From assembly GCA_905214955.1 (NCBI GenBank), contig CAJMON010000008.1:1-58738 (forward strand): 58,738 bases of DNA, read 5' to 3'. This stretch comes from an uncultured bacterium (GTDB lineage Bacteria > Bacillota > Clostridia > Lachnospirales > Lachnospiraceae). The notes beneath the pieces were generated by a model, which had not been told where the DNA came from, searched no databases, and saw only the letters and a list, made by a program, of their open reading frames with translations. Made by a program: the position numbers and the translations under genes. Shown in pieces: positions 35,511 to 43,722 of this stretch. Positions within the stretch are counted from its first letter, which is position 1. Each line of letters opens with the position of its first letter.

Positions 35511-37043
35511 CTACTCTCCCATTACTTTTTCATAGCAGTATCCCCGGTCGCTTTTAACACTCACCGGCCGCAGCTCAAAATAAACCACCCCATTGGGCTC
35601 CAATTCCAGCTCAACATTCAACGCTCCATCGTTTTCATCCACCTGGCACGCTTTCTCTGCTGACATTCTCCTGCTCTCTATAAACGGCCTGGATACCTCC
35701 TGCAGCAATTTTTTCTGCTCCTCTGACAAGCTGGAAGGTTCTCCCATATCGTGCCAGAGCTTCAGCGGATTGCAGGTCTTTTCATCCACGGTTTTGGTAA
35801 GCAGGCAGTAAGTCCCTTCCGCTTCCTCCACTGCAAAGCGGATGTGAACTTTCTCCCCTTTTCCCGTCATGGTCTTGTTCCATGCCGTTCCCTTATAGAT
35901 GCCGTCTACAGTGCGCACCACCACAGCCTCCTTACTTCGGTGTACACAGGTTCCCTGAAGATTTTTGAAAAACTGGAATGTCCAAAATGTGGGCTTTGGA
36001 ATGCAGCCATCCGCTACCAGGCCGAATCCTCCATGAAAGGGCGTAAAAGGCACACCCTGTTCCTCAAATACATCCCCAAACGTCCAGTAGGAATACGATT
36101 CATTCACATCTCCAAGCCTGGACAGCTGCTCTGCCAGATATGCCGCATTCTGATTGGTGTCATGCAACGGACAGTTTGGAATATAAGATGTATTAAATTC
36201 TGTGATATGAATTTCCATTCCCCTATATTCCGGAAAACTATTAATAATATCTCTGGTAGTCTGCAGATTGGCGAATCCCTCCTCAGCAGGTGTCAGTGCC
36301 GCATAACCGTAATGCCCTTCCATCACCGGAAAATCTGTTGTGTAATGATGTCTCGTAATAAAATCTGGTTTCAGATTTTTTGAACGGCAGAATTCCAGAA
36401 AACACCGGATCCATTTTTCATCTTCCACGCCACATATAGCAGGGCCTCCTACCTGAAAACGGGAATCCAGTTTTTTGATTCTCTCAAAAGTCACCTGAAA
36501 CAGATGAAAATAGGCTTCCATATCTGCATCTTTCCAGAAGCCCGGCAGATTTGGTTCATTCCACACTTCAATGGGCCAGGTTACTACTTTTTCTACTCCA
36601 TAGCGTTCCATCAGATGACGGAGTGTCTGTTCTGTCAGGTCACACCATGCATTCCAGCTTCTCGGAGGCGTCACATTCCCTTTCCAGTAAAATACCGTCT
36701 GTTCTCCCGATGCCAGCTTTTTCGGCATAAAGCCCAGCTCCAGAAACGGCTCCAGCCCAAGTCTCTGGTATGCGTCCATCACCCGGTCCAGATAGGTGAA
36801 ATTGTACTCTGCATGAGTCTTTCCCTCTGAATCGGTGTATTCCTGGTAAATGGCCATATCGTCTGAAAACAGTCCATGGCCCCGGATATGGGAAAAACCG
36901 ATTTCTTTTTGTACCAGCTCCAGCTGATCCTGATATTCTTTCTGAAGGGCAAGCCCCATTCTTCCTGTTCCAATGCAATAATCCACGTTATTATGGAAAG
37001 GAATTTCTGCATCTTTTTTGATTCTCCAGAATTTTTCTTTCAT
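35511..37043 (-). CDS. GH39 beta-xylosidase-like glycoside hydrolase
   Basis: A 510-residue intracellular retaining hydrolase of family 39. The acid/base is Glu163 in VWNEPNLPGFW and the nucleophile Glu282 in IHITEFNTSYIP, both in the expected (beta/alpha)8-barrel strands; IRGHGLFSDDM is the family's early loop. Such enzymes remove xylose from xylo-oligosaccharides, though some members cut other pentosides. The ATG at 37043 has GAGGGGG; upstream in-frame ATG codons have no proper spacing. It follows the arabinofuranosidase by 117 bases holding two small hairpins, and the two probably form one operon for arabinoxylan fragments. Confidence 0.9.
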   Translation of the reverse strand: MKEKFWRIKKDAEIPFHNNVDYCIGTGRMGLALQKEYQDQLELVQKEIGFSHIRGHGLFSDDMAIYQEYTDSEGKTHAEYNFTYLDRVMDAYQRLGLEPFLELGFMPKKLASGEQTVFYWKGNVTPPRSWNAWCDLTEQTLRHLMERYGVEKVVTWPIEVWNEPNLPGFWKDADMEAYFHLFQVTFERIKKLDSRFQVGGPAICGVEDEKWIRCFLEFCRSKNLKPDFITRHHYTTDFPVMEGHYGYAALTPAEEGFANLQTTRDIINSFPEYRGMEIHITEFNTSYIPNCPLHDTNQNAAYLAEQLSRLGDVNESYSYWTFGDVFEEQGVPFTPFHGGFGLVADGCIPKPTFWTFQFFKNLQGTCVHRSKEAVVVRTVDGIYKGTAWNKTMTGKGEKVHIRFAVEEAEGTYCLLTKTVDEKTCNPLKLWHDMGEPSSLSEEQKKLLQEVSRPFIESRRMSAEKACQVDENDGALNVELELEPNGVVYFELRPVSVKSDRGYCYEKVMGE

Positions 37044-37075
37044 TTTCTGCATCCCCCTCTTTCTAAAATTGATAT

Positions 37076-37091
37076 GCCGCCTGATGGCGGC
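37076..37091. repeat. Intergenic hairpin in the GH51-GH39 transcript
   Basis: GCCGCC-TGAT-GGCGGC. A second, weaker stem (CAGCTG with GCGCC/GGCGC) lies at about 37112-37140. Neither is followed by a T-run, so they are more likely mRNA processing or stability elements. Confidence 0.4.
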
Positions 37092-37159
37092 ACCACCATA
37101 CATGAAAGTCAGCTGCTTCGCGCCTTTGGCGCTCCCCTCAGCTGCCTTATCCGCCTTCT

Positions 37160-38650
37160 TTACTCCAGAGTGATTTCCATGACACAGCAGGGCGGAATCG
37201 CGATCTTCATGGCTCCGTCTTCAATTCTCACAGAATCCATGGTCTGAATCTCCACCTGCTCTGGTTTTCCAAATGCATTGTGTTCGTGCATTTCCCCTGC
37301 AATGTACCGAATCTGAGCAGTTTTCCAGATGCCGCCGCTTAGATGGCACTTCAGTGTCTGAGACTGCTCCATATCCAGATTCACTACGGTGGCATGGACC
37401 GTTCCTTTCGCATCCCTGGAAGCACTGATGGAAAGTGCTGGAACTTTCGCTTCTTCTGTTCCTGTCAGATCCTGCTGTACATAGCTTTCTACACGCTCTG
37501 CATCCTGATGATGTTTGTACAGTTCAAATACATAGTAGGTAGGTGTCAAAAGCAGTTCTTCTCCCTTTGTCAGGATCACGGCCTGAAGCACATTCACCAT
37601 CTGGGCAATGTTGGCCATCTGGACACGCTCATTGTGGTTATTGAAAATGTTCAGTGTGGCTCCGGCTGCCACCGCATCCCGCATGGTGTTCTGCTGATAC
37701 AGAAACGCTGGGTTGGTGTCCGGCTCTGCCAGATGCCAGGTGCCCCACTCGTCTACCACAAAGGCGCATTTTTTCTCAGGATCATAGCGGTCCATAATTG
37801 CACAGTGATTCTCGATAAATTCTTCGATCTGGAGGGCTCTCTGCATGGTCCGGTAATATGCAGCTCTGTCAAAATCCAGGGCATGGGCTTTTTCTTCCCA
37901 GGGATAGGCATCAGTTTTGTAATAGCCCGGCATGGTATAATAATGCAAAGAAATGCCGTTCATCACGCTGGTATCCGTCATGCGCATCACCGTATCTGTC
38001 CAGTTGTAATCTCCGCCGTCCGGTCCACAGGCGATCCGGGTAATTTTCTGATGGATGCTGCCTGCTCCTTTTAAGCCCGAGGCATATAGCTTAAAACGGT
38101 CTGAATAAAATTCCGGGCGCATAGTCCAGTTCTCATTTCCAATGCCAAGGTAGGGAAGCTCCCAGGGCTCTTCCCGGCCATTTTCTTTTCTCATCTGTCC
38201 CATCTTGGATGTCCCCGAATTGGTAATGTAATCCACCCAGTCTGTCAGTTCCTGCACTGTACCTGAAGTAATGTTTGCTGCAATATAAGGCGCTGCCCCA
38301 ACCAGCTCACATAGCTTGAAAAATTCATGGGTTCCAAAGGAATTGTCCTCTACTACATCACCCCAGCTGGTATTGATGATGGGACTGCGCTTTTCTTTTG
38401 GACCGATGGCATCTTTCCAGTGGTAGCTTTCAGAAAAACTTCCGCCAGGCCAGCGGATCACCGGCACCTGAATATTTTTCAGTGCCTGGACAACGTCCGT
38501 CCGGATGCCGTCTATATTGGGAATCGGACTGTCTTCCCCCACATACACTCCCTGATAAATCCCAAGTCCCAAGTGTTCTGCAAAATGTCCGTAAATATTC
38601 TTGTTGATCTTTCCATAACTGCGTCCTGCGTTAATCAATACTTCTGCCAT
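37160..38650 (-). CDS. GH51 alpha-L-arabinofuranosidase
   Basis: A 496-residue intracellular retaining hydrolase that releases L-arabinose from arabinoxylan or arabinan fragments. The barrel carries RWPGGSFSESYHW (66-78), the acid/base Glu173 in GIGNENWTMRP, and the nucleophile in FVVDEWGTWH; the C-terminal beta domain ends PPCCVMEITLE. The length is typical. The ATG at 38650 has AAAGGAGAATAC. It has its own promoter (38760-38787) with a perfect LacI-type palindrome between promoter and gene, so repression by the adjacent LacI protein is very likely. Confidence 0.95.
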   Translation of the reverse strand: MAEVLINAGRSYGKINKNIYGHFAEHLGLGIYQGVYVGEDSPIPNIDGIRTDVVQALKNIQVPVIRWPGGSFSESYHWKDAIGPKEKRSPIINTSWGDVVEDNSFGTHEFFKLCELVGAAPYIAANITSGTVQELTDWVDYITNSGTSKMGQMRKENGREEPWELPYLGIGNENWTMRPEFYSDRFKLYASGLKGAGSIHQKITRIACGPDGGDYNWTDTVMRMTDTSVMNGISLHYYTMPGYYKTDAYPWEEKAHALDFDRAAYYRTMQRALQIEEFIENHCAIMDRYDPEKKCAFVVDEWGTWHLAEPDTNPAFLYQQNTMRDAVAAGATLNIFNNHNERVQMANIAQMVNVLQAVILTKGEELLLTPTYYVFELYKHHQDAERVESYVQQDLTGTEEAKVPALSISASRDAKGTVHATVVNLDMEQSQTLKCHLSGGIWKTAQIRYIAGEMHEHNAFGKPEQVEIQTMDSVRIEDGAMKIAIPPCCVMEITLE

Positions 38651-38730
38651 CGTATTCTCCTTTCTGCAAAAGCCTGCGTCCCTCCTGCACGGCTGTCCTT
38701 TCAACTGAAAAAATTCATTTTGTTTATTTA

Positions 38731-38744
38731 GTTTAACGTTAAAC
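38731..38744. promoter_or_regulatory. LacI-type operator before the GH51 gene
   Basis: GTTTAACGTTAAAC is a perfect palindrome with the central CG step that LacI-family proteins bend at. It lies about 16 bases downstream of the -10 box, suited to blocking RNA polymerase. Confidence 0.75.
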
Positions 38745-38759
38745 ATATCATGATTCTTT

Positions 38760-38787
38760 ATTATACTTCCTTTTTTAAGGAAGTCAA
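38760..38787 (-). promoter_or_regulatory. Promoter of the GH51-GH39 operon
   Basis: TTGACT, a 16-base spacer (itself an inverted repeat TCCTT/AAGGA) and TATAAT on the minus strand. Confidence 0.75.
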
Positions 38788-38806
38788 TCCCAAAAAAGCA
38801 AAAATA

Positions 38807-38851
38807 ATATCCGGAAACCAGCCCTGCCTGTAAAGACCAGTTCCCGGATAT
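38807..38851 (-). terminator. Terminator after lacI
   Basis: ATATCCGG pairs with CCGGATAT, extended inward by CCAG-like pairs. The minus strand continues ATTATTTTTGCTTTTTT into the next promoter. Confidence 0.7.
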
Positions 38852-38917
38852 CTGGCAGGCCAGACTGTATTCAGAATCCGTACACGAAACAATAGCGCCC
38901 CGGCTTTCCCATATCTT

Positions 38918-39943
38918 TTATCTTCTTCTGACAGAGCCCCGCTCCACCAGCGTACATGGAATCACCAGGCGTCCTTTTGCGGTGCCGTCGATTTTCTCCA
39001 GCATGACTTCCGCCGCCTTTTCTCCCACCTGAAGCAGTGGAAGGGCCATGGTGGTAAGCCCCGGCCGGAAATAACCGGCAATCATCTGATTATCAAATCC
39101 CGTCACGGAAATGTCCTCCCCAGGCTTTTTCCCTGCTTCTTCCAGGGCATCGTACACGCCTCCTGCCATGGCATCTGTCATGGCAGCCACTGCAGTCACG
39201 CCCATTTCCAAAAGTGCTTTTGTTTCAGCGCAGGCCTTTTCCCGGTTCCAGCTGGCATAGCGGATCCATTCTGGTTCAAAGGAAAGAGCTGACTCCAGAA
39301 ATGCTCGCCGGTATCCCTCCAGACGTTTCTGGGTATGAATGTTGTCCTGCCGCCCTCCAATGATCCCGATTTTTTTATGTCCCGCATGTAACAAATACTG
39401 GATAATCTGGAAACCGCCTTTTTCATCATCCACCACCACGCAGGGTACTTTGGGATCATCAGAATATGCATACGCCATCACAGCCGGAATCTCAAAATTT
39501 TCCGGAAAGCAGTGGATCACTCTGGCATGTCCTGCCACATAAATAATGCCGTCCACATTCAGGGAACGAAGCTCCTGAAGTACCGGATCTAAAATGGAAT
39601 GATATTCCGCATCCTTTTCGTACCACTGGTCGCTCCACCTGGCATACAGGCGGAGATTCTGCACAATGGTGCGGTAGCCCCTGCTCTCAAAAAATTCCAT
39701 CATGCCCTCAATGATCGGAGGCGTGGAAAACTGTGCAATGTCCTCCGCAATGATTCCAATCATCCTGGTTTTCCGGTTCCGCAGCCCCTGGGCAATGTAA
39801 TTGGGCTGATAACCGGTTTCCCGGATCACATCCAGCACCCGCTGCCTGGTCTCTTCACTGACCTTGGGTTTTCCATTGAGAATGTTAGATACGGTGGTTG
39901 CTGACACACCACATCTTCTAGCAATTTCCTTTACTGTAATCAT
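38918..39943 (-). CDS. LacI-family repressor
   Basis: A 341-residue repressor. The N-terminal helix-turn-helix ITVKEIARRCGVSATTVSNILNGKPKVSEETRQRV is the LacI signature with the hinge helix near residue 50; a sugar-binding periplasmic-type domain follows (IGIIAEDIAQFSTPPIIEG, DGIIYVAGH, VSVTGFDNQMIAGY). I chose ATG 39943 over a TTG nine bases upstream because GGAG is too close to the TTG. It lies just upstream of the GH51/GH39 operon in the same direction, separated by a terminator, and a palindromic LacI operator sits in the operon promoter. The inducer is probably an arabinose- or xylose-containing sugar. Confidence 0.93.
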   Translation of the reverse strand: MITVKEIARRCGVSATTVSNILNGKPKVSEETRQRVLDVIRETGYQPNYIAQGLRNRKTRMIGIIAEDIAQFSTPPIIEGMMEFFESRGYRTIVQNLRLYARWSDQWYEKDAEYHSILDPVLQELRSLNVDGIIYVAGHARVIHCFPENFEIPAVMAYAYSDDPKVPCVVVDDEKGGFQIIQYLLHAGHKKIGIIGGRQDNIHTQKRLEGYRRAFLESALSFEPEWIRYASWNREKACAETKALLEMGVTAVAAMTDAMAGGVYDALEEAGKKPGEDISVTGFDNQMIAGYFRPGLTTMALPLLQVGEKAAEVMLEKIDGTAKGRLVIPCTLVERGSVRRR

Positions 39944-39960
39944 GGGGTTCAAATTTCTCC

Positions 39961-40880
39961 TTATTTTGTCCGGACCTTCCGGGCCTTGGAAAAAGTACTG
40001 TATACCGTCTTCTTCCCCGCAGTTTTAAAGCTGCGGACTTTCACATAATAGTCCGTCTTCCGGTCCAGTTTTTTCAGCACTGCTGATACGCTTGCAGTCT
40101 TTTTCACCGTTGCCGCCAGCGCAAACTTTCCATTTTTCCCTTTTGCCAGGTACACCTGATAACCCGTTGCATTGGAAAGTTTTTTCCACTGTACTTTGAC
40201 GCTGTTTTTTCCTGAGGATGTTTTCACTACGGAAGGTGTTTCCGGTGTGGTAATCACCGTCAGCGTGGTCTTTTTCCCACTCACCCAGGAATTCTTTTGT
40301 TTCTTCTGCGCTGCTGCCTGGAACTGCCATGCGGTTCCGGCTTTGAATTTTTTCCCCTGAAAAGCGGTCAGTTTTACACTGGTCTGGGTCACCGTTTTCA
40401 GCTTCACATAACTGCCTTTTCCATAAGGCCGCCCGTAAATCACAGAAGCTGCCATCCGGCACTGTAACGCGGAATCTTTATAACTGGTTTTGTCCAGCTT
40501 TCTTCCTCGTTTATCGTACCCACTGCCACATAGTGGCATCCATCACTTTCATGATAATATCCGCCAAACTTGGAGAACGGCAGTTGGATATTCTTTTGGC
40601 TCTGCACGGTTCCTGCTTTTGTAAAAGTCAGTACCTGCAGCCTGCTGCCTTTGACATACACCGCACACAGATTTCCTGCCCCATCCACATAAAGAAAAGT
40701 ATTTCCCGTATGATTCCAGTTGTATAAATCATAACTTCGGTTTTCCATCTTCAGATTCTCATCCAGATCCGGGCACCGGCCAAATTCTTCTGCCCACACT
40801 CTCTGCCCAAAGAAAATACTAAGGCAGAATACCACTGCCACGCACAGCATCATCCGCAGTTTCACACATTTCTCTCCCAT
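39961..40880 (-). pseudogene. Disrupted secreted protein with fibronectin type III-like domains
   Basis: Two overlapping frames describe one broken gene. Frame 1 (40880 down to 40440) has a signal peptide ending RVWAEEF and a beta-rich repeat ending VIKIPRYSAGWQLL, then stops. Frame 2 (40539 down to 39961) has no ribosome site and encodes fibronectin-like beta domains (TPETPSVVKTSSGKNSVKVQWKKL, YYVKVRSFKTAGKK). Relatives I recall have several copies of the frame 1 repeat before such C-terminal domains, so an internal deletion with a frame change is the simplest reading. It follows the ATP synthase terminator and is not part of that operon. Confidence 0.65.
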
Positions 40881-40913
40881 AAGCGTTTGTTTCTTTACCG
40901 CCAGTATAGCAGA

Positions 40914-40960
40914 AAAACGGACACAGGAACAGCCATTTTCGCTGTCTCTGTGTCCGTTTT
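40914..40960 (-). terminator. Terminator of the ATP synthase operon
   Basis: AAACGGACACAG pairs with CTGTGTCCGTTT, continued by GACAGC/GCTGTTC, with a T-run on the minus strand just past the atpC stop. Confidence 0.92.
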
Positions 40961-40965
40961 GGATT

Positions 40966-41382
40966 TTATTTCTTCCCGTGATCGGACAACTCCAGTCTGG
41001 TCAGGGCCTTTCGCAGGGCAATCTCTGCCCGCGCTCCGTTGATGTTCGGATCCTTTGTCTGAAGTCTGCGCTCTGCACGGATTCTGGCCTCTTCTGCCCG
41101 GTTCCGGTCGATTTCATCCGGCCACTCTGCCACTTCTGCCAGAATTGTCACCTGCTCCGGCATAATCTCCACAAAGCCTGCATGAAGAGCCGCTTCTTTC
41201 GTTCCGCCCTCTTCTGTGATCACTGCAATGCCTGGTTCCAGCACGGTAGTCACCGGAAGATGCCGGCGGTAAATACCGATTCTGCCCTCCAGGGTGTTGA
41301 GTTCCACCATGGAAGCTTTTCCCTGGTAGAAAATCCGGTTCGGTGAAATAATCTTCAGATCAAAATATTTCTCTTCAGCCAC
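40966..41382 (-). CDS. atpC: F1 ATP synthase epsilon subunit
   Basis: A 138-residue subunit of the central stalk that couples gamma rotation and can inhibit ATP hydrolysis. The N-terminal beta barrel (FDLKIISPNRIFYQGKASMVELNTLEGRIGI) is followed by the helical hairpin (AEEARIRAERRL, ALRKALTRLEL). I favour the GTG at 41382 because AGGGGG is seven bases upstream; a GTG six bases earlier is too close to that site. It is last in the atp operon, 16 bases after atpD. Confidence 0.93.
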   Translation of the reverse strand: MAEEKYFDLKIISPNRIFYQGKASMVELNTLEGRIGIYRRHLPVTTVLEPGIAVITEEGGTKEAALHAGFVEIMPEQVTILAEVAEWPDEIDRNRAEEARIRAERRLQTKDPNINGARAEIALRKALTRLELSDHGKK

Positions 41383-41398
41383 TGGCACACCCCCTGTC

Positions 41399-42793
41399 CT
41401 ATTTCTTCATGCGGGCTGTCACATCGTCGATGGAACCTGCATTCAGGAAATAGCTTTCCGGTATGTCATCGTGGCGGCCTTCCAAAATCTCCTGGAATCC
41501 CCGGATGGTCTCTGAAAGAGGCACATAACGGCCTTCCATGCCGGTAAACTGGGTAGCCACGAAGAAGGGCTGGGATAAGAATCTCTGTACCTTTCTTGCG
41601 CGGCTGACAATCCGTTTTTCTTCTTCAGAAAGCTCATCCATACCAAGAATTGCGATAATATCCTGCAGCTCTTTGTATTTCTGGAGAATTTCCTGTACGC
41701 CTCTGGCAGTCCGGTAATGCTCCTCTCCTACCACTCTTGGGTCCAGAATTCTGGAGGTAGACTCTAACGGATCTACTGCCGGATAAATACCAAGCTCTAC
41801 AATGGATCTGGAAAGTACCGTGGTAGCGTCCAGATGGGCAAAGGTAGTAGCCGGCGCCGGGTCTGTCAGGTCATCCGCAGGCACGTAAACGGCCTGTACC
41901 GAAGTGATGGAACCGTTCTTTGTGGAGGTAATCCGCTCCTGAAGTGCTCCCATTTCAGTCTGCAGGGTGGGCTGGTAGCCTACTGCAGAAGGCATACGTC
42001 CAAGAAGTGCGGACACTTCCGAACCTGCCTGGGTGAAGCGGAAAATATTGTCAATGAATAGCAGAACGTCTTTTCCGCCGTAATCACGGAAATATTCTGC
42101 CATAGTAAGTCCAGTCAGGCCTACCCGCATACGCGCTCCAGGCGGCTCGTTCATCTGTCCGAATACCATGGTAGTTTTGTTGATAACGCCGGATTCCTGC
42201 ATTTCATAGTACAGGTCATTTCCCTCACGGGTACGCTCGCCTACTCCGGTAAATACAGAATAGCCGCCGTGCTCTGTGGCAATGTTTCGGATCAGCTCCT
42301 GAATCAGCACGGTCTTTCCTACACCGGCACCGCCGAACAGACCGATCTTTCCACCCTTCTGGTAGGGACACAGAAGGTCAACGACCTTAATGCCTGTCTC
42401 CAGAACTTCCATGGATGTGGACTGCTCCTCGAAAGAAGGAGCGTTTCTGTGAATCGGGAAATACTCCACATCTTCTGGAGCCTCTTTATTGTCAATGGGA
42501 TTTCCAATCACATTAAAAATTCTTCCCAGTGTCTTTTCTCCTACCGGCACTTTGATGGGGCTTCCTGTGCGGATTGCTTCCATGCCCCGGACAAGTCCAT
42601 CTGTGGGACCCATGGCAATGCAGCGCACCGTGTCGTCTCCCAAATGCTGGGCAACTTCCACGGTGAGAACGCCCTGTTCTCCGGCAGGAATATGGATCGC
42701 CTCATAGATCTTCGGGAGGTCGCCGTCCGGGAACCGGATATCCAGAACCGCCCCAACGACCTGGGTGATCCTTCCTTTCTTTTCTGTCTCCAT
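41399..42793 (-). CDS. atpD: F1 ATP synthase beta subunit (catalytic)
   Basis: The 464-residue catalytic subunit. The P-loop is GGAGVGKT, the catalytic glutamate lies in GERTREGND, and LLFIDNIFRFTQAGSEVSALLGRMPSAVGYQPTL is the family signature region. The C-terminal domain carries DELSEEEKRIV, the DELSEED-type lever motif. AAGGAGGAAGT precedes the ATG. All catalytic residues I can check are present, so it is functional on sequence. Confidence 0.97.
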   Translation of the reverse strand: METEKKGRITQVVGAVLDIRFPDGDLPKIYEAIHIPAGEQGVLTVEVAQHLGDDTVRCIAMGPTDGLVRGMEAIRTGSPIKVPVGEKTLGRIFNVIGNPIDNKEAPEDVEYFPIHRNAPSFEEQSTSMEVLETGIKVVDLLCPYQKGGKIGLFGGAGVGKTVLIQELIRNIATEHGGYSVFTGVGERTREGNDLYYEMQESGVINKTTMVFGQMNEPPGARMRVGLTGLTMAEYFRDYGGKDVLLFIDNIFRFTQAGSEVSALLGRMPSAVGYQPTLQTEMGALQERITSTKNGSITSVQAVYVPADDLTDPAPATTFAHLDATTVLSRSIVELGIYPAVDPLESTSRILDPRVVGEEHYRTARGVQEILQKYKELQDIIAILGMDELSEEEKRIVSRARKVQRFLSQPFFVATQFTGMEGRYVPLSETIRGFQEILEGRHDDIPESYFLNAGSIDDVTARMKK

Positions 42794-42805
42794 ACTTCCT
42801 CCTTG

Positions 42806-43681
42806 TTAATCCACTGCTTCCGCTCCCGCAATGATCTCCGTGAGCTCCTGTGTGATAGCGCCCTGTCTGGCCCGGTTGTACTGCTGCTGCAGTTTTTCCA
42901 TCATCTCTTCTGCATTCTTAGATGCGGAATCCATTGCCTGCATACGCGCGCCGTTCTCACTGGCAGCTGATTCTGTGATCCCTCCGTAGATCAGACTGGT
43001 CACATATTTTGGAATGATCACATCCAGGACCGCTTCTTCATCGGGCTCATAATTCATCAGTGTATTCTGTTCTGTCTTGTCGATTTCTTCTTTTTTTTCT
43101 GTCAGTTCTGTCCCGATCTCAATGGGAAGAAGCCTGCGAAGGGTGGGCGTATGCACTACGGTATTTTTAAACGCAGTATATGCCAGATAAATCTCGCTTA
43201 CTTTTCCCTGTTCAAAATCTTCCAGAACCTGGCTGCAGATCTCCTGCGCGTCGGAAAATAGCGGCGCATTGATCACATCGCTGTAATCTTTTTCGATCTG
43301 ATAGCCTCTGCGCAGAAGAACTTCCCCGCCTTTGCGGCCGATGTTGTAAATCAGCACGTCTTCTTTTGGCAGTCCGCTCTCCATCACTGCGCGCACCAGG
43401 TTTATATGATATCCTCCGGCCAGTCCCCGGTTGGAGGATATGGCGATCACCGCCTTTTTCCCGTTTTCCCCAGGTCTTGTATACTTATGCTCCAGGACAC
43501 CGGATCTGGACAGAATCGAAGTCATTGCCTCGTACATGGTTTCAAAATACGGCTTTGACTCCTCCGCCTGGCGTCTGGTTTTCTGCAGCTTTACCGTAGA
43601 CACCAGCTTCATGGCTTTGGTGATCTGCGAAATGCTGGTAATGCTGCCTTTCCTCCTCTGAATATCTCTCATGGAGGCCAT
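42806..43681 (-). CDS. atpG: F1 ATP synthase gamma subunit
   Basis: The 291-residue rotary shaft. The N-terminal coiled coil (MRDIQRRKGSITSISQITKAMKLVSTVKLQKTR) and C-terminal coiled coil (NGARMQAMDSASKNAEEMMEKLQQQYNRARQGAITQEL) are both present with the Rossmann-like middle. The ATG at 43681 has GGGAGG; a GTG nine bases upstream overlaps that site and a further ATG lies nine bases downstream. Confidence 0.96.
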   Translation of the reverse strand: MASMRDIQRRKGSITSISQITKAMKLVSTVKLQKTRRQAEESKPYFETMYEAMTSILSRSGVLEHKYTRPGENGKKAVIAISSNRGLAGGYHINLVRAVMESGLPKEDVLIYNIGRKGGEVLLRRGYQIEKDYSDVINAPLFSDAQEICSQVLEDFEQGKVSEIYLAYTAFKNTVVHTPTLRRLLPIEIGTELTEKKEEIDKTEQNTLMNYEPDEEAVLDVIIPKYVTSLIYGGITESAASENGARMQAMDSASKNAEEMMEKLQQQYNRARQGAITQELTEIIAGAEAVD

Positions 43682-43722
43682 ACCTGCCACCTCCCATTCG
43701 GTTGGGGATCATCTCTGAACCG

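Noticed and set aside
40440..40539. Programmed frameshift in the fibronectin-like gene
   Set aside because: The 100-base overlap of frames has no obvious slippery run, and part of the expected repeat region is missing, so decay is simpler.
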